Of a DNA stretch of 64,000 bases, positions 19,868 to 27,422 are shown one piece after another. Numbering within the stretch: position 1 is the stretch's first letter; each line of letters begins with the position of its first letter. Both the position numbers and the translations under genes were made by a program. The stretch covers positions 49,968 to 113,967 of the forward strand of contig NZ_VSMC01000009.1 in assembly GCF_008728965.1 (NCBI RefSeq), given 5' to 3'. Source of the DNA: Heminiphilus faecis (GTDB taxonomy: Bacteria > Bacteroidota > Bacteroidia > Bacteroidales > Muribaculaceae). Under the pieces are notes generated by a model. The model searched no databases, was not told the origin of the DNA, and saw only the letters and a program-made list of their open reading frames with translations.

Positions 19868-19872
19868 TTTCG

Positions 19873-20544
19873 ATGAAGATTGTTGACTATAAAAAAGTGG
19901 AGATTCTCCGTAAGGAACATGTCGTACTGAAGGATGTGAATCTTGAGATTGAGAGCGGAGAATTCACCTATATCATAGGTCGTGTCGGTAGCGGCAAAAG
20001 CAGCCTTCTTAAGTCAATGTATGCCGAGATACCTATTGAAATGGGTGAAGCGCATGTGTTGGATTATGATCTGATGAACATAAAACGCAAAATGATACCT
20101 ATGTTGCGTAGAGAAATCGGCATAGTGTTTCAAGATTTCCAGTTGCTTACTGACCGCAGTGTCTACGATAATCTGCTGTTTGTGCTAAAGGCTACAGGTT
20201 GGAAAAACAAAACCGATATGGACGACCGCATTGAAGAAGTCCTCAAAGAAGTTGGCATGCTTACGAAGTCGTATAAAATGCCTCATGAATTGTCGGGCGG
20301 CGAACAGCAGCGTATCGTAATTGCACGCGCGCTGCTTAACAAACCGAAGCTTATTCTTGCCGACGAGCCTACCGGCAATCTTGATCCTGCTACAGGAGAG
20401 CAGATTGTGCGTTATCTTCATGACATAGCGCAGGAGGGGACGGCCGTTATAATGGCAACACATAATTTAAGTTTTGTAGAACAGTTCCCCGGACGTGTAT
20501 TGCGTTGCGACGACAAGCATTTAATTGCGCCTCAATTAGATTAA
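19873..20544 (+). CDS. ftsE: FtsE-like ABC transporter ATP-binding protein
   Basis: A 223-residue ABC ATPase of the cell-division FtsE family, which pairs with FtsX at the septum to control peptidoglycan hydrolases. Walker A is [11 protein letters not shown] near residue 37, the signature is [16 protein letters not shown] near 140, and Walker B is [13 protein letters not shown]. The segment [24 protein letters not shown] is typical of FtsE. It starts 5 bases after hisIE. No ftsX is next to it; lysC with its own promoter follows. A LolD-like role is the main alternative. Confidence 0.8.
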   Translation: MKIVDYKKVEILRKEHVVLKDVNLEIESGEFTYIIGRVGSGKSSLLKSMYAEIPIEMGEAHVLDYDLMNIKRKMIPMLRREIGIVFQDFQLLTDRSVYDNLLFVLKATGWKNKTDMDDRIEEVLKEVGMLTKSYKMPHELSGGEQQRIVIARALLNKPKLILADEPTGNLDPATGEQIVRYLHDIAQEGTAVIMATHNLSFVEQFPGRVLRCDDKHLIAPQLD

Positions 20545-20559
20545 TTGACGCGTTTTTTG

Positions 20560-20567
20560 TACTTTTG
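20560..20567 (+). promoter_or_regulatory. Putative -7 box of lysC
   Basis: TACTTTTG fits TAnnTTTG and lies 36 bases before the lysC ATG. The matching upstream TTG is not clear (TTA at 20536-20538). Confidence 0.5.
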
Positions 20568-20603
20568 TGAAATTTTACTAACATTATTGATAAATAACGT
20601 ATA

Positions 20604-21926
20604 ATGAAAGTTCTGAAATTTGGAGGTACCTCCGTGGGATCGGCCCAAAGATTTAAAGAAGTTGCGAAACTCGTTACCGAACGCGGACGTAACATTATTG
20701 TCCTTTCGGCAATGTCGGGTACCACAAACACGCTTGTTGAAATATCCGATTACCTGTACAAGAAAAATGTTGACGGAGCTAAAGAGACTGTCAATCAACT
20801 TGAAGCGAAGTACATGCGTACCATCGACGAACTTTACGACACACCCGCATCAAAAGACGAAGCGGCTCGTGAAGTAAAAGGCTGTTTTAACTACATCCGT
20901 TCGTTTACAAAAGATATTTTCACATTGTTTGAAGAGAAAGAGATTCTGGCTCAGGGCGAACTCATGTCTACAGCTATGATGAATATCTATCTGCGTGAAA
21001 AAGGATTGAACAGCGTACTTCTGCCTGCGCTTGACTTTATGCGTACCGACAAGAACGCTGAGCCTGATACTCAATATATCAAACAGAAACTTTCGGCACA
21101 GCTCGAGAAGCACAAAGATGCCGATATATATATAACACAAGGCTATATATGCCGCAATGCATACGGCGAGATTGACAATCTGCAGCGTGGCGGCAGCGAC
21201 TATACCGCTTCATTGATCGGTGCGGCTATAAATGCCGAAGAGATTGAGATTTGGACAGACATCGACGGCATGCACAACAACGATCCCCGCTATGTCGACA
21301 ATACTGATCCCGTACAGGAACTCCATTTCGAAGAAGCTGCCGAACTCGCTTACTTCGGAGCAAAAATACTGCATCCAACATGTATTCTGCCGGCAAAATT
21401 AAACAACATACCGGTCAGACTGCTTAATACCATGCAGCCCGACGCTCCCGGAACTCTCATCCACAATGTGCAGACGGCACGTACTATCAAAGCTGTTGCG
21501 GCTAAAGACAACATCACTGCTATAAAGATCAAGTCTGGCCGCATGCTTCTTGCTTACGGTTTCCTAAGGAAAGTATTCGAGGTGTTCGAGACTCATCAGA
21601 CTCCTATCGACATGATTGCGACTTCAGAAGTCGGCGTTTCGCTTACCATCGATAATGAACGTAATCTTAGCGCAATACTTGACGACCTGCGTAAATTCGG
21701 CACTGTGACCATTGATAAGGACATGGTCATAATATGTGTGGTAGGTGATCTCGAATGGCAGAACCGCGGCTTCGAGGCTGAAGCCCTTGATGCATTGAAA
21801 GAGATACCCGTAAGAATGATCTCGTACGGTGGAAGCAACTATAATATTTCATTCCTTGTCAAAAAGGATGACAAGATAAAGGCTTTAAACCTTCTAAGCG
21901 ACCGTTTGTTTAAAAATAAACAATAA
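20604..21926 (+). CDS. lysC: Aspartate kinase (monofunctional)
   Basis: Phosphorylates aspartate, the first step toward lysine, threonine and diaminopimelate. The N-terminal kinase signature is MKVLKFGGTSVGS, with QGYICRNAYGEIDNLQRGGSDYTA near residues 175-197. Two ACT domains occupy about 300-440, the usual site of allosteric feedback. There is no homoserine dehydrogenase domain (440 residues). lysA follows after 10 bases, so both ends of the lysine route are coexpressed. No lysine riboswitch is visible upstream. Confidence 0.94.
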   Translation: MKVLKFGGTSVGSAQRFKEVAKLVTERGRNIIVLSAMSGTTNTLVEISDYLYKKNVDGAKETVNQLEAKYMRTIDELYDTPASKDEAAREVKGCFNYIRSFTKDIFTLFEEKEILAQGELMSTAMMNIYLREKGLNSVLLPALDFMRTDKNAEPDTQYIKQKLSAQLEKHKDADIYITQGYICRNAYGEIDNLQRGGSDYTASLIGAAINAEEIEIWTDIDGMHNNDPRYVDNTDPVQELHFEEAAELAYFGAKILHPTCILPAKLNNIPVRLLNTMQPDAPGTLIHNVQTARTIKAVAAKDNITAIKIKSGRMLLAYGFLRKVFEVFETHQTPIDMIATSEVGVSLTIDNERNLSAILDDLRKFGTVTIDKDMVIICVVGDLEWQNRGFEAEALDALKEIPVRMISYGGSNYNISFLVKKDDKIKALNLLSDRLFKNKQ

Positions 21927-21936
21927 CGATCTGTTT

Positions 21937-23082
21937 ATGACTGAATTCCCGTTAAAGGAGTTTGCTTCTATTAAAACTCCTTTTTATTACTATGACAAGA
22001 AATTGCTTGTCGCCACACTTGATGCTATAAAAAAAGCCTCCCCGGAGGCGGAGTATCATGTCCATTACGCTATCAAGGCCAATGCCAATCCGGAGATATT
22101 GAAGTATATCTGTGAGGCTGGATTTGGTGTCGATTGTGTAAGTGAAGGCGAGATACGCGCCGCACTTAATGCCGGATTTCCCGCATCAGGCATAGTATTT
22201 GCCGGAGTGGGTAAGAGTGACAGCGAGATTGACTTTGCGCTTGACAACGATATTGCATGCTTTAATGTTGAGTCACTGCCGGAGCTTCAACTTATCGAAG
22301 AGATGGCGGCCGACAAAAGCAAGATTGCAAATGTCGCGTTGCGTGTCAATCCCGATATTGATGCACATACCCACCATTACATAACCACAGGACTGGAAGA
22401 AAATAAATTCGGCATAGACCTGAAGATGCTTGACGAAGCCATAGCATACTGCGCAAAGCAGCCGAGTCTACGTCTTATCGGACTTCATTTTCACATCGGT
22501 TCTCAGATACTTACTCTCGAACCGTTCAAGGTGTTGTGCGACCGCATCAATCAGCTGGTTGACAAGTATAAAGATCAAGGCATACATTTTGAAAGCATTA
22601 ATGTCGGTGGCGGACTTGGCGTGGATTACGATAATCCTGATGCTAATCCGATACCAGACTTCAAGTCCTATTTCGACATATTCCGGACCAATCTGAAGTT
22701 GGAGCAGGGGATGCAGCTGCACTTCGAACTTGGTCGCTCTATTGTGGCTCAGTGCGGCTCCCTTATTACAAAAGTATTATATGTGAAAGAGGGCTTAAAG
22801 AAAAAGTTTGTTATCGTGGATGCAGGCATGACCGATCTTATACGACCGGCACTTTATCAGGCTCATCACAAGATACAGAACTTAACGAGTAAATACACCG
22901 AGAACGGAGTTTATGATGTAGTAGGGCCCATATGTGAGTCCTCCGACTGCTTCGGCACCGACGAAACTCTTCCCATTACGCAGCGTGGCGATCTACTCGC
23001 TATTCGTTCGGCAGGTGCATATGGTGAAATCATGGCTTCGCAATATAATTGCCGCGCTCTGCCCGGATCTGTTTTTAACTAA
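21937..23082 (+). CDS. lysA: Diaminopimelate decarboxylase
   Basis: PLP-dependent fold-III enzyme that converts meso-diaminopimelate to lysine. The PLP lysine is in HYAIKANANPE (Lys47). The glycine-rich phosphate loop is INVGGGLGVDY near residue 225, and the active-site Cys segment is PICESSDCFGTDE near 333. 381 residues. It is the second gene of a lysC-lysA operon and ends at a strong hairpin. Confidence 0.95.
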   Translation: MTEFPLKEFASIKTPFYYYDKKLLVATLDAIKKASPEAEYHVHYAIKANANPEILKYICEAGFGVDCVSEGEIRAALNAGFPASGIVFAGVGKSDSEIDFALDNDIACFNVESLPELQLIEEMAADKSKIANVALRVNPDIDAHTHHYITTGLEENKFGIDLKMLDEAIAYCAKQPSLRLIGLHFHIGSQILTLEPFKVLCDRINQLVDKYKDQGIHFESINVGGGLGVDYDNPDANPIPDFKSYFDIFRTNLKLEQGMQLHFELGRSIVAQCGSLITKVLYVKEGLKKKFVIVDAGMTDLIRPALYQAHHKIQNLTSKYTENGVYDVVGPICESSDCFGTDETLPITQRGDLLAIRSAGAYGEIMASQYNCRALPGSVFN

Positions 23083-23091
23083 GACACTATT

Positions 23092-23129
23092 TAACAACCG
23101 GCTGTAATAATATATCAAGCCGGTTGTTA
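23092..23129. terminator. Bidirectional terminator between lysA and the CD225-like gene
   Basis: A 12-base perfect stem TAACAACCGGCT (23092-23103) / AGCCGGTTGTTA (23118-23129), followed by a T-rich stretch on the plus strand. It ends lysA and touches the 3' end of the convergent small gene. Confidence 0.75.
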
Positions 23130-23384
23130 TTATTTTTGAAAATAGTACAATCCGGCAAGGAATATCAATCCTACTGAATAAATGCATATAAAAGCCACAC
23201 TACAATTCCTGAGCCAAATATATCCTTTAATCATGTAATTCACATATATAGGATCGGAATGATTATAACGTGATAATGCTTTAATGCCATATACTAATGG
23301 GATAATACCAAAAATAGCACAAAATATCGTTAAAAGAATAGACCAAGCCAATAGGCGATGAACACGACGTTTTTGAGATTTCAT
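23130..23384 (-). CDS. Small CD225/dispanin-like membrane protein
   Basis: An 84-residue protein with two hydrophobic segments (about 12-34 and 58-81). The first continues into a polar loop as IFGIIPLVYGIKALSRYNHSD. This is the layout of the CD225/dispanin (IFITM-like) family: a hydrophobic hairpin, the phrase xxPLxYxxKA, then an amphipathic loop and a second helix. Bacterial members have no settled function. It is read divergently from the neighbouring HTH gene, and a second protein of the same type lies 0.9 kb away. The region is much more AT-rich than its surroundings. Confidence 0.65.
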   Translation of the reverse strand: MKSQKRRVHRLLAWSILLTIFCAIFGIIPLVYGIKALSRYNHSDPIYVNYMIKGYIWLRNCSVAFICIYSVGLIFLAGLYYFQK

Positions 23385-23403
23385 TATATCATTTTTTCTT
23401 GAA

Positions 23404-23411
23404 CAAATTTA
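23404..23411 (-). promoter_or_regulatory. Putative -7 box of the small CD225-like gene
   Basis: Minus-strand TAAATTTG (23411-23404) fits TAnnTTTG, 20 bases before the ATG at 23384. No good TTG lies at the right distance. Confidence 0.4.
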
Positions 23412-23425
23412 ATTAATAAAATGCA

Positions 23426-24073
23426 ATGAAGCCCTATGCCTCAATTTTTTTCTTAGCATACGCGCTTATGATATCTTTTATTGCCATCTCATTAATATCT
23501 GTTATAATCCATAAAATAGGTATGGGGCTAAAAGATTGGGAGATTGAAAAACGTATGAGCGAATTAAAGATAATGGCTGAAAAATACAATATTAGCCAAT
23601 CTAATAATTCCATTATATCATCTGATTTAAAAAATGAACAAGAGATTAACATCGAATTGAGGCTGTTGGTGAATGACTTGTTTAATGAAAAATTTAAAAT
23701 TTTTAATTCGTTGTGTAATCAATATTTCGATATCGGAAATTCTGACAAACATAAAATCCAGCTGTATTATCAAGCCGAAAGAGAAATAAAACGAATATGT
23801 GAAAAGCATGATTTTATAAAACTGGAAGATATTGTAAATAAATGTAGAGACAATATTTTAGTCAAATATAAACAACAATTTCCACTGACGACTGATAATG
23901 ATTATATGCTCTTAGCATTAATCTATTCCGGGTTACAACCCAGAGCCATTTGCATACTTACAGATACTAAATTGAAAACATTCTATACTCGCAGGAGCCG
24001 CCTCAAACATCGTATTGAAAATTCTGATGCTCCCGACAAAATGCTATTTCTTAACGCAATCGAAAATAAGTGA
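23426..24073 (+). CDS. Membrane-anchored coiled-coil protein with C-terminal HTH-like domain
   Basis: A 215-residue protein. Residues 8-30 form one membrane helix, 38-105 are helical and coiled-coil-like, and the C-terminal part (PLTTDNDYMLLALIYSGLQ, then TFYTRRSRLKHRIENSDAPD) resembles the LuxR-like HTH tail of Bacteroidetes TPR-membrane-HTH regulators. Those usually have a large periplasmic TPR domain before the membrane helix; here it is absent, so the gene looks like a minimal or shortened version. It lies between two CD225-like genes. Bases 23581-23640 contain only 12 G or C out of 60, unlike the flanking core genes. The signal and targets are unknown. Confidence 0.6.
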   Translation: MKPYASIFFLAYALMISFIAISLISVIIHKIGMGLKDWEIEKRMSELKIMAEKYNISQSNNSIISSDLKNEQEINIELRLLVNDLFNEKFKIFNSLCNQYFDIGNSDKHKIQLYYQAEREIKRICEKHDFIKLEDIVNKCRDNILVKYKQQFPLTTDNDYMLLALIYSGLQPRAICILTDTKLKTFYTRRSRLKHRIENSDAPDKMLFLNAIENK

Positions 24074-24134
24074 CTCCAATTTATTGATACCATAGGTATT
24101 AATTGCTTGATTCTAACAAAGTTATCAGCAGATC

Positions 24135-24170
24135 AGTCAATGAAGAAATTTCCAGAATTCTTCATTGACT
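24135..24170 (+). terminator. Hairpin downstream of the HTH gene
   Basis: A 13-base perfect inverted repeat AGTCAATGAAGAA (24135-24147) / TTCTTCATTGACT (24158-24170) with a 10-base loop. There is no T run after it, so termination is plausible but not certain; it could also be a protein-binding dyad. Confidence 0.45.
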
Positions 24171-24216
24171 AATTTGCTAATAAACAACATATTACGAGAT
24201 AAATGAAGAACAAATG

Positions 24217-24291
24217 AATTAGTGATAATTGCGACCAAAACATTAATTTTGGCATATCGTTAGCTAACAAAAATAGTACCAATCACTAATT
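24217..24291. repeat. Inverted repeat around the putative promoter of the second CD225-like gene
   Basis: AATTAGTGAT (24217-24226) and its exact complement ATCACTAATT (24282-24291) lie 55 bases apart. They bracket a -7-like TAATTTTG at 24244-24251. Their placement on both sides of the box suggests a regulator site or a long stem, but chance in AT-rich DNA cannot be excluded. Confidence 0.35.
24244..24251 (+). promoter_or_regulatory. Putative -7 box of the second CD225-like gene
   Basis: TAATTTTG fits TAnnTTTG, 49 bases before the ATG at 24301. No TTG is found at 19-21 bases upstream. Confidence 0.35.
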
Positions 24292-24300
24292 TATTTTATT

Positions 24301-24564
24301 ATGACTAAAAAAAGAATAGAACAGCAAAATATTGATACAATCCATTTAGTATCAATCCTCTTTTTAATATTATGTCCGATTATTGGATTATTTCCGTTGT
24401 ATTTCGTTAATAAAGCAAGAAATAAGTTTTCTACTAATGATAACGATTTTTACGATTCGTGGAATAGGGCAATCAGATGCCTGAAAATAAGTATGATTAT
24501 ATTTGCAGTTTTGTATGTAGCAATAGTATGCTTCCTTATCTTATTGTATAAAATTCAAATATAA
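24301..24564 (+). CDS. Second small CD225/dispanin-like membrane protein
   Basis: An 87-residue protein with two hydrophobic stretches (about 14-34 and 60-85). The join FPLYFVNKARNKFSTNDNDF resembles the CD225 loop and matches the pattern of the protein at 23130-23384, although sequence identity between the two looks modest. The coding region is AT-rich. It ends just before a bidirectional terminator shared with ahpC. The function is unknown. Together with the minus-strand homologue and the HTH protein between them it forms a three-gene islet. Confidence 0.6.
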   Translation: MTKKRIEQQNIDTIHLVSILFLILCPIIGLFPLYFVNKARNKFSTNDNDFYDSWNRAIRCLKISMIIFAVLYVAIVCFLILLYKIQI

Positions 24565-24570
24565 ATAATT

Positions 24571-24606
24571 AAAAGGGTGGCCTTTCAAAATAATGGCCAC
24601 CCTTTT
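24571..24606. terminator. Bidirectional terminator between the CD225-like gene and ahpC
   Basis: A 12-base perfect stem AAAAGGGTGGCC (24571-24582) / GGCCACCCTTTT (24595-24606) with T runs leaving on both strands. It serves the two convergent genes. Confidence 0.85.
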
Positions 24607-24617
24607 TCCGTGAGTTA

Positions 24618-25184
24618 TTAGATTTTTCCAACAAGTTCAATGCTGGGAGATAGGGTAGGTTCGCCTTTCTTCCATTTTGCCGGGCATACCTGACCGGGAT
24701 TGTTTGCAACAAACTGGGCCGCCTCTACCTTACGGAGCAATTCTGCTGCATCGCGACCAATGCCATTGTCATGAATTTCAACAATTTTGATAAGTCCTTG
24801 CGGGTCAATCACAAAAGTACCTCGATATGCGAGAAAATCCTCTCGATTAAGCACACCTAAAGATTCACTCAACATGCCGGTCTTGTCGGCAATCATCGGA
24901 AACTTGATTTTCCTTATACTATCTGATGCATCGGCCCATGCCTTATGAGTAAATTGCGTGTCGGTACTGACTGAATAAATTTCAACTCCAAGTTCTTTGA
25001 ATTTGTCATAATTCTCAGCCATATCTACCAGCTCGGTAGGACATACAAATGTAAAATCGGCCGGATAGAAGAAAAACACTGACCATTTACCTTCAATATC
25101 CTTGTTGCTGACATCTATAAATTCGCCGTCTTTATATGCGGGCAATTTAAATTCAATAATTTTACTGTTTACAATCGGTTCCAT
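24618..25184 (-). CDS. ahpC: Alkyl hydroperoxide reductase AhpC, 2-Cys peroxiredoxin
   Basis: A 188-residue typical 2-Cys peroxiredoxin that reduces hydrogen and organic peroxides. The peroxidatic Cys is in FTFVCPTELVD near residue 48 and the resolving Cys in PGQVCPAKWKKGE near 167. FYPADF and the GVLNREDFLAYRGTFVID segment agree with AhpC. No ahpF lies beside it in this window. The upstream intergenic region holds two near-copies of an 18-base element and no clear TAnnTTTG box, which would fit an activator-dependent promoter such as one under OxyR control. Confidence 0.96.
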   Translation of the reverse strand: MEPIVNSKIIEFKLPAYKDGEFIDVSNKDIEGKWSVFFFYPADFTFVCPTELVDMAENYDKFKELGVEIYSVSTDTQFTHKAWADASDSIRKIKFPMIADKTGMLSESLGVLNREDFLAYRGTFVIDPQGLIKIVEIHDNGIGRDAAELLRKVEAAQFVANNPGQVCPAKWKKGEPTLSPSIELVGKI

Positions 25185-25284
25185 AATTCTTTAAATTAGA
25201 TATGTTTAATTGAAACAATCTCTTATAGCAGTTAGTTATTCAAGACCTGATTAATAAACCATAAACCTCTTAAATAATAATGAA

Positions 25285-25346
25285 TGTCGAATAGGGGCGA
25301 TATTTCCCATATATGCTATTTAACATAATGTCGATTATGGGCGCCA
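25285..25346. repeat. Imperfect 18-base direct repeat between ahpC and the YjgR-like gene
   Basis: TGTCGAATAGGGGCGATA (25285-25302) and TGTCGATTATGGGCGCCA (25329-25346) agree at 14 of 18 positions. The starts are 44 bases apart, roughly four helical turns, so a dimeric regulator could bind the same face. It lies 100-160 bases before ahpC and about 115 bases before the divergent gene's -7 box. Confidence 0.4.
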
Positions 25347-25420
25347 CATAAAGATACTTTTATCATGACATATTTAATATATAATCTGCTTATGTATTTC
25401 TATATTTCATTTTTTCTACT

Positions 25421-25428
25421 TAACTTTG
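25421..25428 (+). promoter_or_regulatory. Putative -7 box deciding the start of the YjgR-like gene
   Basis: TAACTTTG fits TAnnTTTG and is 29 bases before the ATG at 25458. It falls inside the open frame upstream of that ATG, which argues against the more upstream ATG at 25365. Confidence 0.5.
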
Positions 25429-25457
25429 TTATTATACCGAACATAATACTAAATCAA

Positions 25458-26951
25458 ATGTACGATAAGAAAAACGGTCTGTATATAGCTCATTGTTCTG
25501 ACGGTCCTTTAAGCATAATTGGAAACATGGCCAATCGTCACGGACTGATAGCTGGTGCTACAGGTACAGGAAAAACGGTTACATTACAAGTTATGGCTGA
25601 AACGTTTTCTCAGGCGGGTGTTCCCTGTTTCTTGGCCGATATTAAAGGTGATCTTTCCGGCGTGAGTCAAGCCGGCAGACTGACCAAATTCATTGACAAA
25701 AGATGTGCGGAGTTTGGTATAAGCAATCCGTCGTTTGAGGCATCACCGGTAAGGTTCTTTGATGTATTCGGTCAGCAAGGTCATCCGATGAGAGCTACGG
25801 TGGCAAGCATGGGTGCGGATCTGATGGCTCGGTTGCTAGAGTTGAATCCGACCCAGACCGGGGTTCTAAATATAGTCTTTAAGATTGCATCCGATGAAAA
25901 CATGGAACTAATAGACCTTAAAGACCTTAGATCCATGTTGGACTATGTTTCGAAAAATGCCCGTAATTATGTATCGGTTTACGGAAATATAACTACCCAA
26001 AGCGTAGGAGCCATCCAACGTGCGCTATTATCTCTTGAAAATCAAGGTGGTACATCATTCTTTGGAGAGCCTGCGTTTGACATATACGACCTTATGCAGA
26101 CGGAAAACGGCCACGGTGTTTTAAACGTATTGGCCGCCGATAAGTTGATGCTTAATCCTAAGCTATACTCCACTTTTCTTATGTGGCTTCTTAACGAAAT
26201 ATACACACAGCTTCCGGAAATTGGCGACATGGAGTTTCCTAAATTCGTGTTTTTCTTTGACGAAGCCCATTTGCTTTTCGATGATGCGCCCAAGGCATTG
26301 CTTGACAATATAGAGCGTGTAGTAAGGCTTATCAGAAGTAAAGGTGTAGGCATATATTTTATAACTCAAAATCCGATTGATGTCCCTGATACTATTCTTG
26401 GACAACTCGGCAATCGTGTGCAACACGCCTTACGTGCGTTTACTCCGCGTGACCAAAAAGCGGTTAAAGCGGCAGCAGAAACTTTCCGTGCCAATACTGA
26501 TTTTGATACCCAGACTGCTATACAGGAGCTCGGTACAGGTGAAGCTCTCGTGTCATTTCTAGACGAAAACGGAGCTCCGGCTATTGTAAACAGAGCTAAA
26601 ATACTTTTTCCTCTTAGCCAAATAGGAGCCATAACAGATGATGAGCGCACATCGATTATCAAAAAATCAAAATTGTACGGACGATACGAGAAGTCTATAG
26701 ATCGGGAAAGCGCTTTTGAAAAGATACTTGCGGAAAAGCAGCGTGCTGAAACTGCTGAAAAAGGGCAACAAACTGCCGATGTCAAAACCGCCAAAACAAA
26801 GTCTGCGCCGGAGCACAAAAAGAACGGAGGCGGATTTTGGGGTGCGGTAGTAAAAATTGCTGTACCTGTGCTCACAACTATCGGGCGTACATTAGGCCGT
26901 GAAATGGTGAAAAACATTACCGGATCCGGATCCAAAAAACGCCGCAGATAA
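25458..26951 (+). CDS. HerA/YjgR-type (DUF853) ATPase
   Basis: A 497-residue P-loop ATPase of the FtsK/HerA superfamily, closest in layout to E. coli YjgR. It opens MYDKKNGLYIAHCSDG, with MANRHGLIAGATGTGKTVTL (Walker A near residues 33-40). ADIKGDLSGVSQ and Walker B FVFFFDEAHLLFDDAPK near 265 follow, then the arginine/Gln segment GIYFITQNPIDVPDTILGQL. The C-terminal tail is low-complexity and basic. The frame is open 31 codons further upstream, but the shorter start matches family length and the -7 box. No NurA nuclease neighbour is seen. The cellular role of YjgR proteins is unsettled. Confidence 0.88.
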   Translation: MYDKKNGLYIAHCSDGPLSIIGNMANRHGLIAGATGTGKTVTLQVMAETFSQAGVPCFLADIKGDLSGVSQAGRLTKFIDKRCAEFGISNPSFEASPVRFFDVFGQQGHPMRATVASMGADLMARLLELNPTQTGVLNIVFKIASDENMELIDLKDLRSMLDYVSKNARNYVSVYGNITTQSVGAIQRALLSLENQGGTSFFGEPAFDIYDLMQTENGHGVLNVLAADKLMLNPKLYSTFLMWLLNEIYTQLPEIGDMEFPKFVFFFDEAHLLFDDAPKALLDNIERVVRLIRSKGVGIYFITQNPIDVPDTILGQLGNRVQHALRAFTPRDQKAVKAAAETFRANTDFDTQTAIQELGTGEALVSFLDENGAPAIVNRAKILFPLSQIGAITDDERTSIIKKSKLYGRYEKSIDRESAFEKILAEKQRAETAEKGQQTADVKTAKTKSAPEHKKNGGGFWGAVVKIAVPVLTTIGRTLGREMVKNITGSGSKKRRR

Positions 26952-26978
26952 ATATATCGGTGAATGCTTTCGTAGATT

Positions 26979-27416
26979 ATGCTAAAACCGTTTAAATATA
27001 TATTTACAGTTACGGTAATGATGTTTACATTGCTGGCTTCGGTCATGCAATTCCATCATCATGACTGTGACGGGCATATATATTTAAGTTTATCTACAGC
27101 AACTGAAATAGCATTGGGCGACTATGATGACGCCATTCATGAATGCAATCATAATCATAACCGGCCCCACAAATGCAATGGCGGCACGCGTTGTTCAATG
27201 CATATCAGTTTTCAGGAGATACGCAAAGCTGTAAATATACCCAAGACTCCACTGTCAACAATCGGAGGGCTATACGAGTCGTTTTGCCAGACTTTTATAT
27301 TTAAAACATACACATCTCCTGATACTGACCGTAATTATCCTGATATATTTAAATATGCACTAAAAAATATTATTTACAGTTCTTCGATATTTCGCGCGCC
27401 TCCATTATGGTACTGA
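26979..27416 (+). CDS. Small His/Cys-rich exported protein before the RND efflux genes
   Basis: A 145-residue protein with an N-terminal hydrophobic signal or anchor (about 6-24). It is followed by two metal-ligand-rich clusters, MQFHHHDCDGH near 23-33 and HECNHNHNRPHKCNGGTRCSMH near 53-75; the rest is unremarkable and ends APPLWY. I think it belongs to the Bacteroidetes DUF6769-type proteins that precede CusBA-like genes, but I cannot check this. The ligand density and the position directly before a metal-efflux operon suggest a periplasmic metal-binding or sensing role; that part is inference. Confidence 0.6.
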   Translation: MLKPFKYIFTVTVMMFTLLASVMQFHHHDCDGHIYLSLSTATEIALGDYDDAIHECNHNHNRPHKCNGGTRCSMHISFQEIRKAVNIPKTPLSTIGGLYESFCQTFIFKTYTSPDTDRNYPDIFKYALKNIIYSSSIFRAPPLWY

Positions 27417-27422
27417 TATGAT

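Noticed and set aside
20541..20603. Lysine riboswitch before lysC
   Set aside because: Only about 60 bases separate the genes and no structured aptamer is visible.
25365..25457. N-terminal hydrophobic extension of the YjgR-like ATPase
   Set aside because: The frame is open, but the promoter -7 box lies inside it and related proteins start near the downstream ATG, so I did not call it a membrane-anchored variant.
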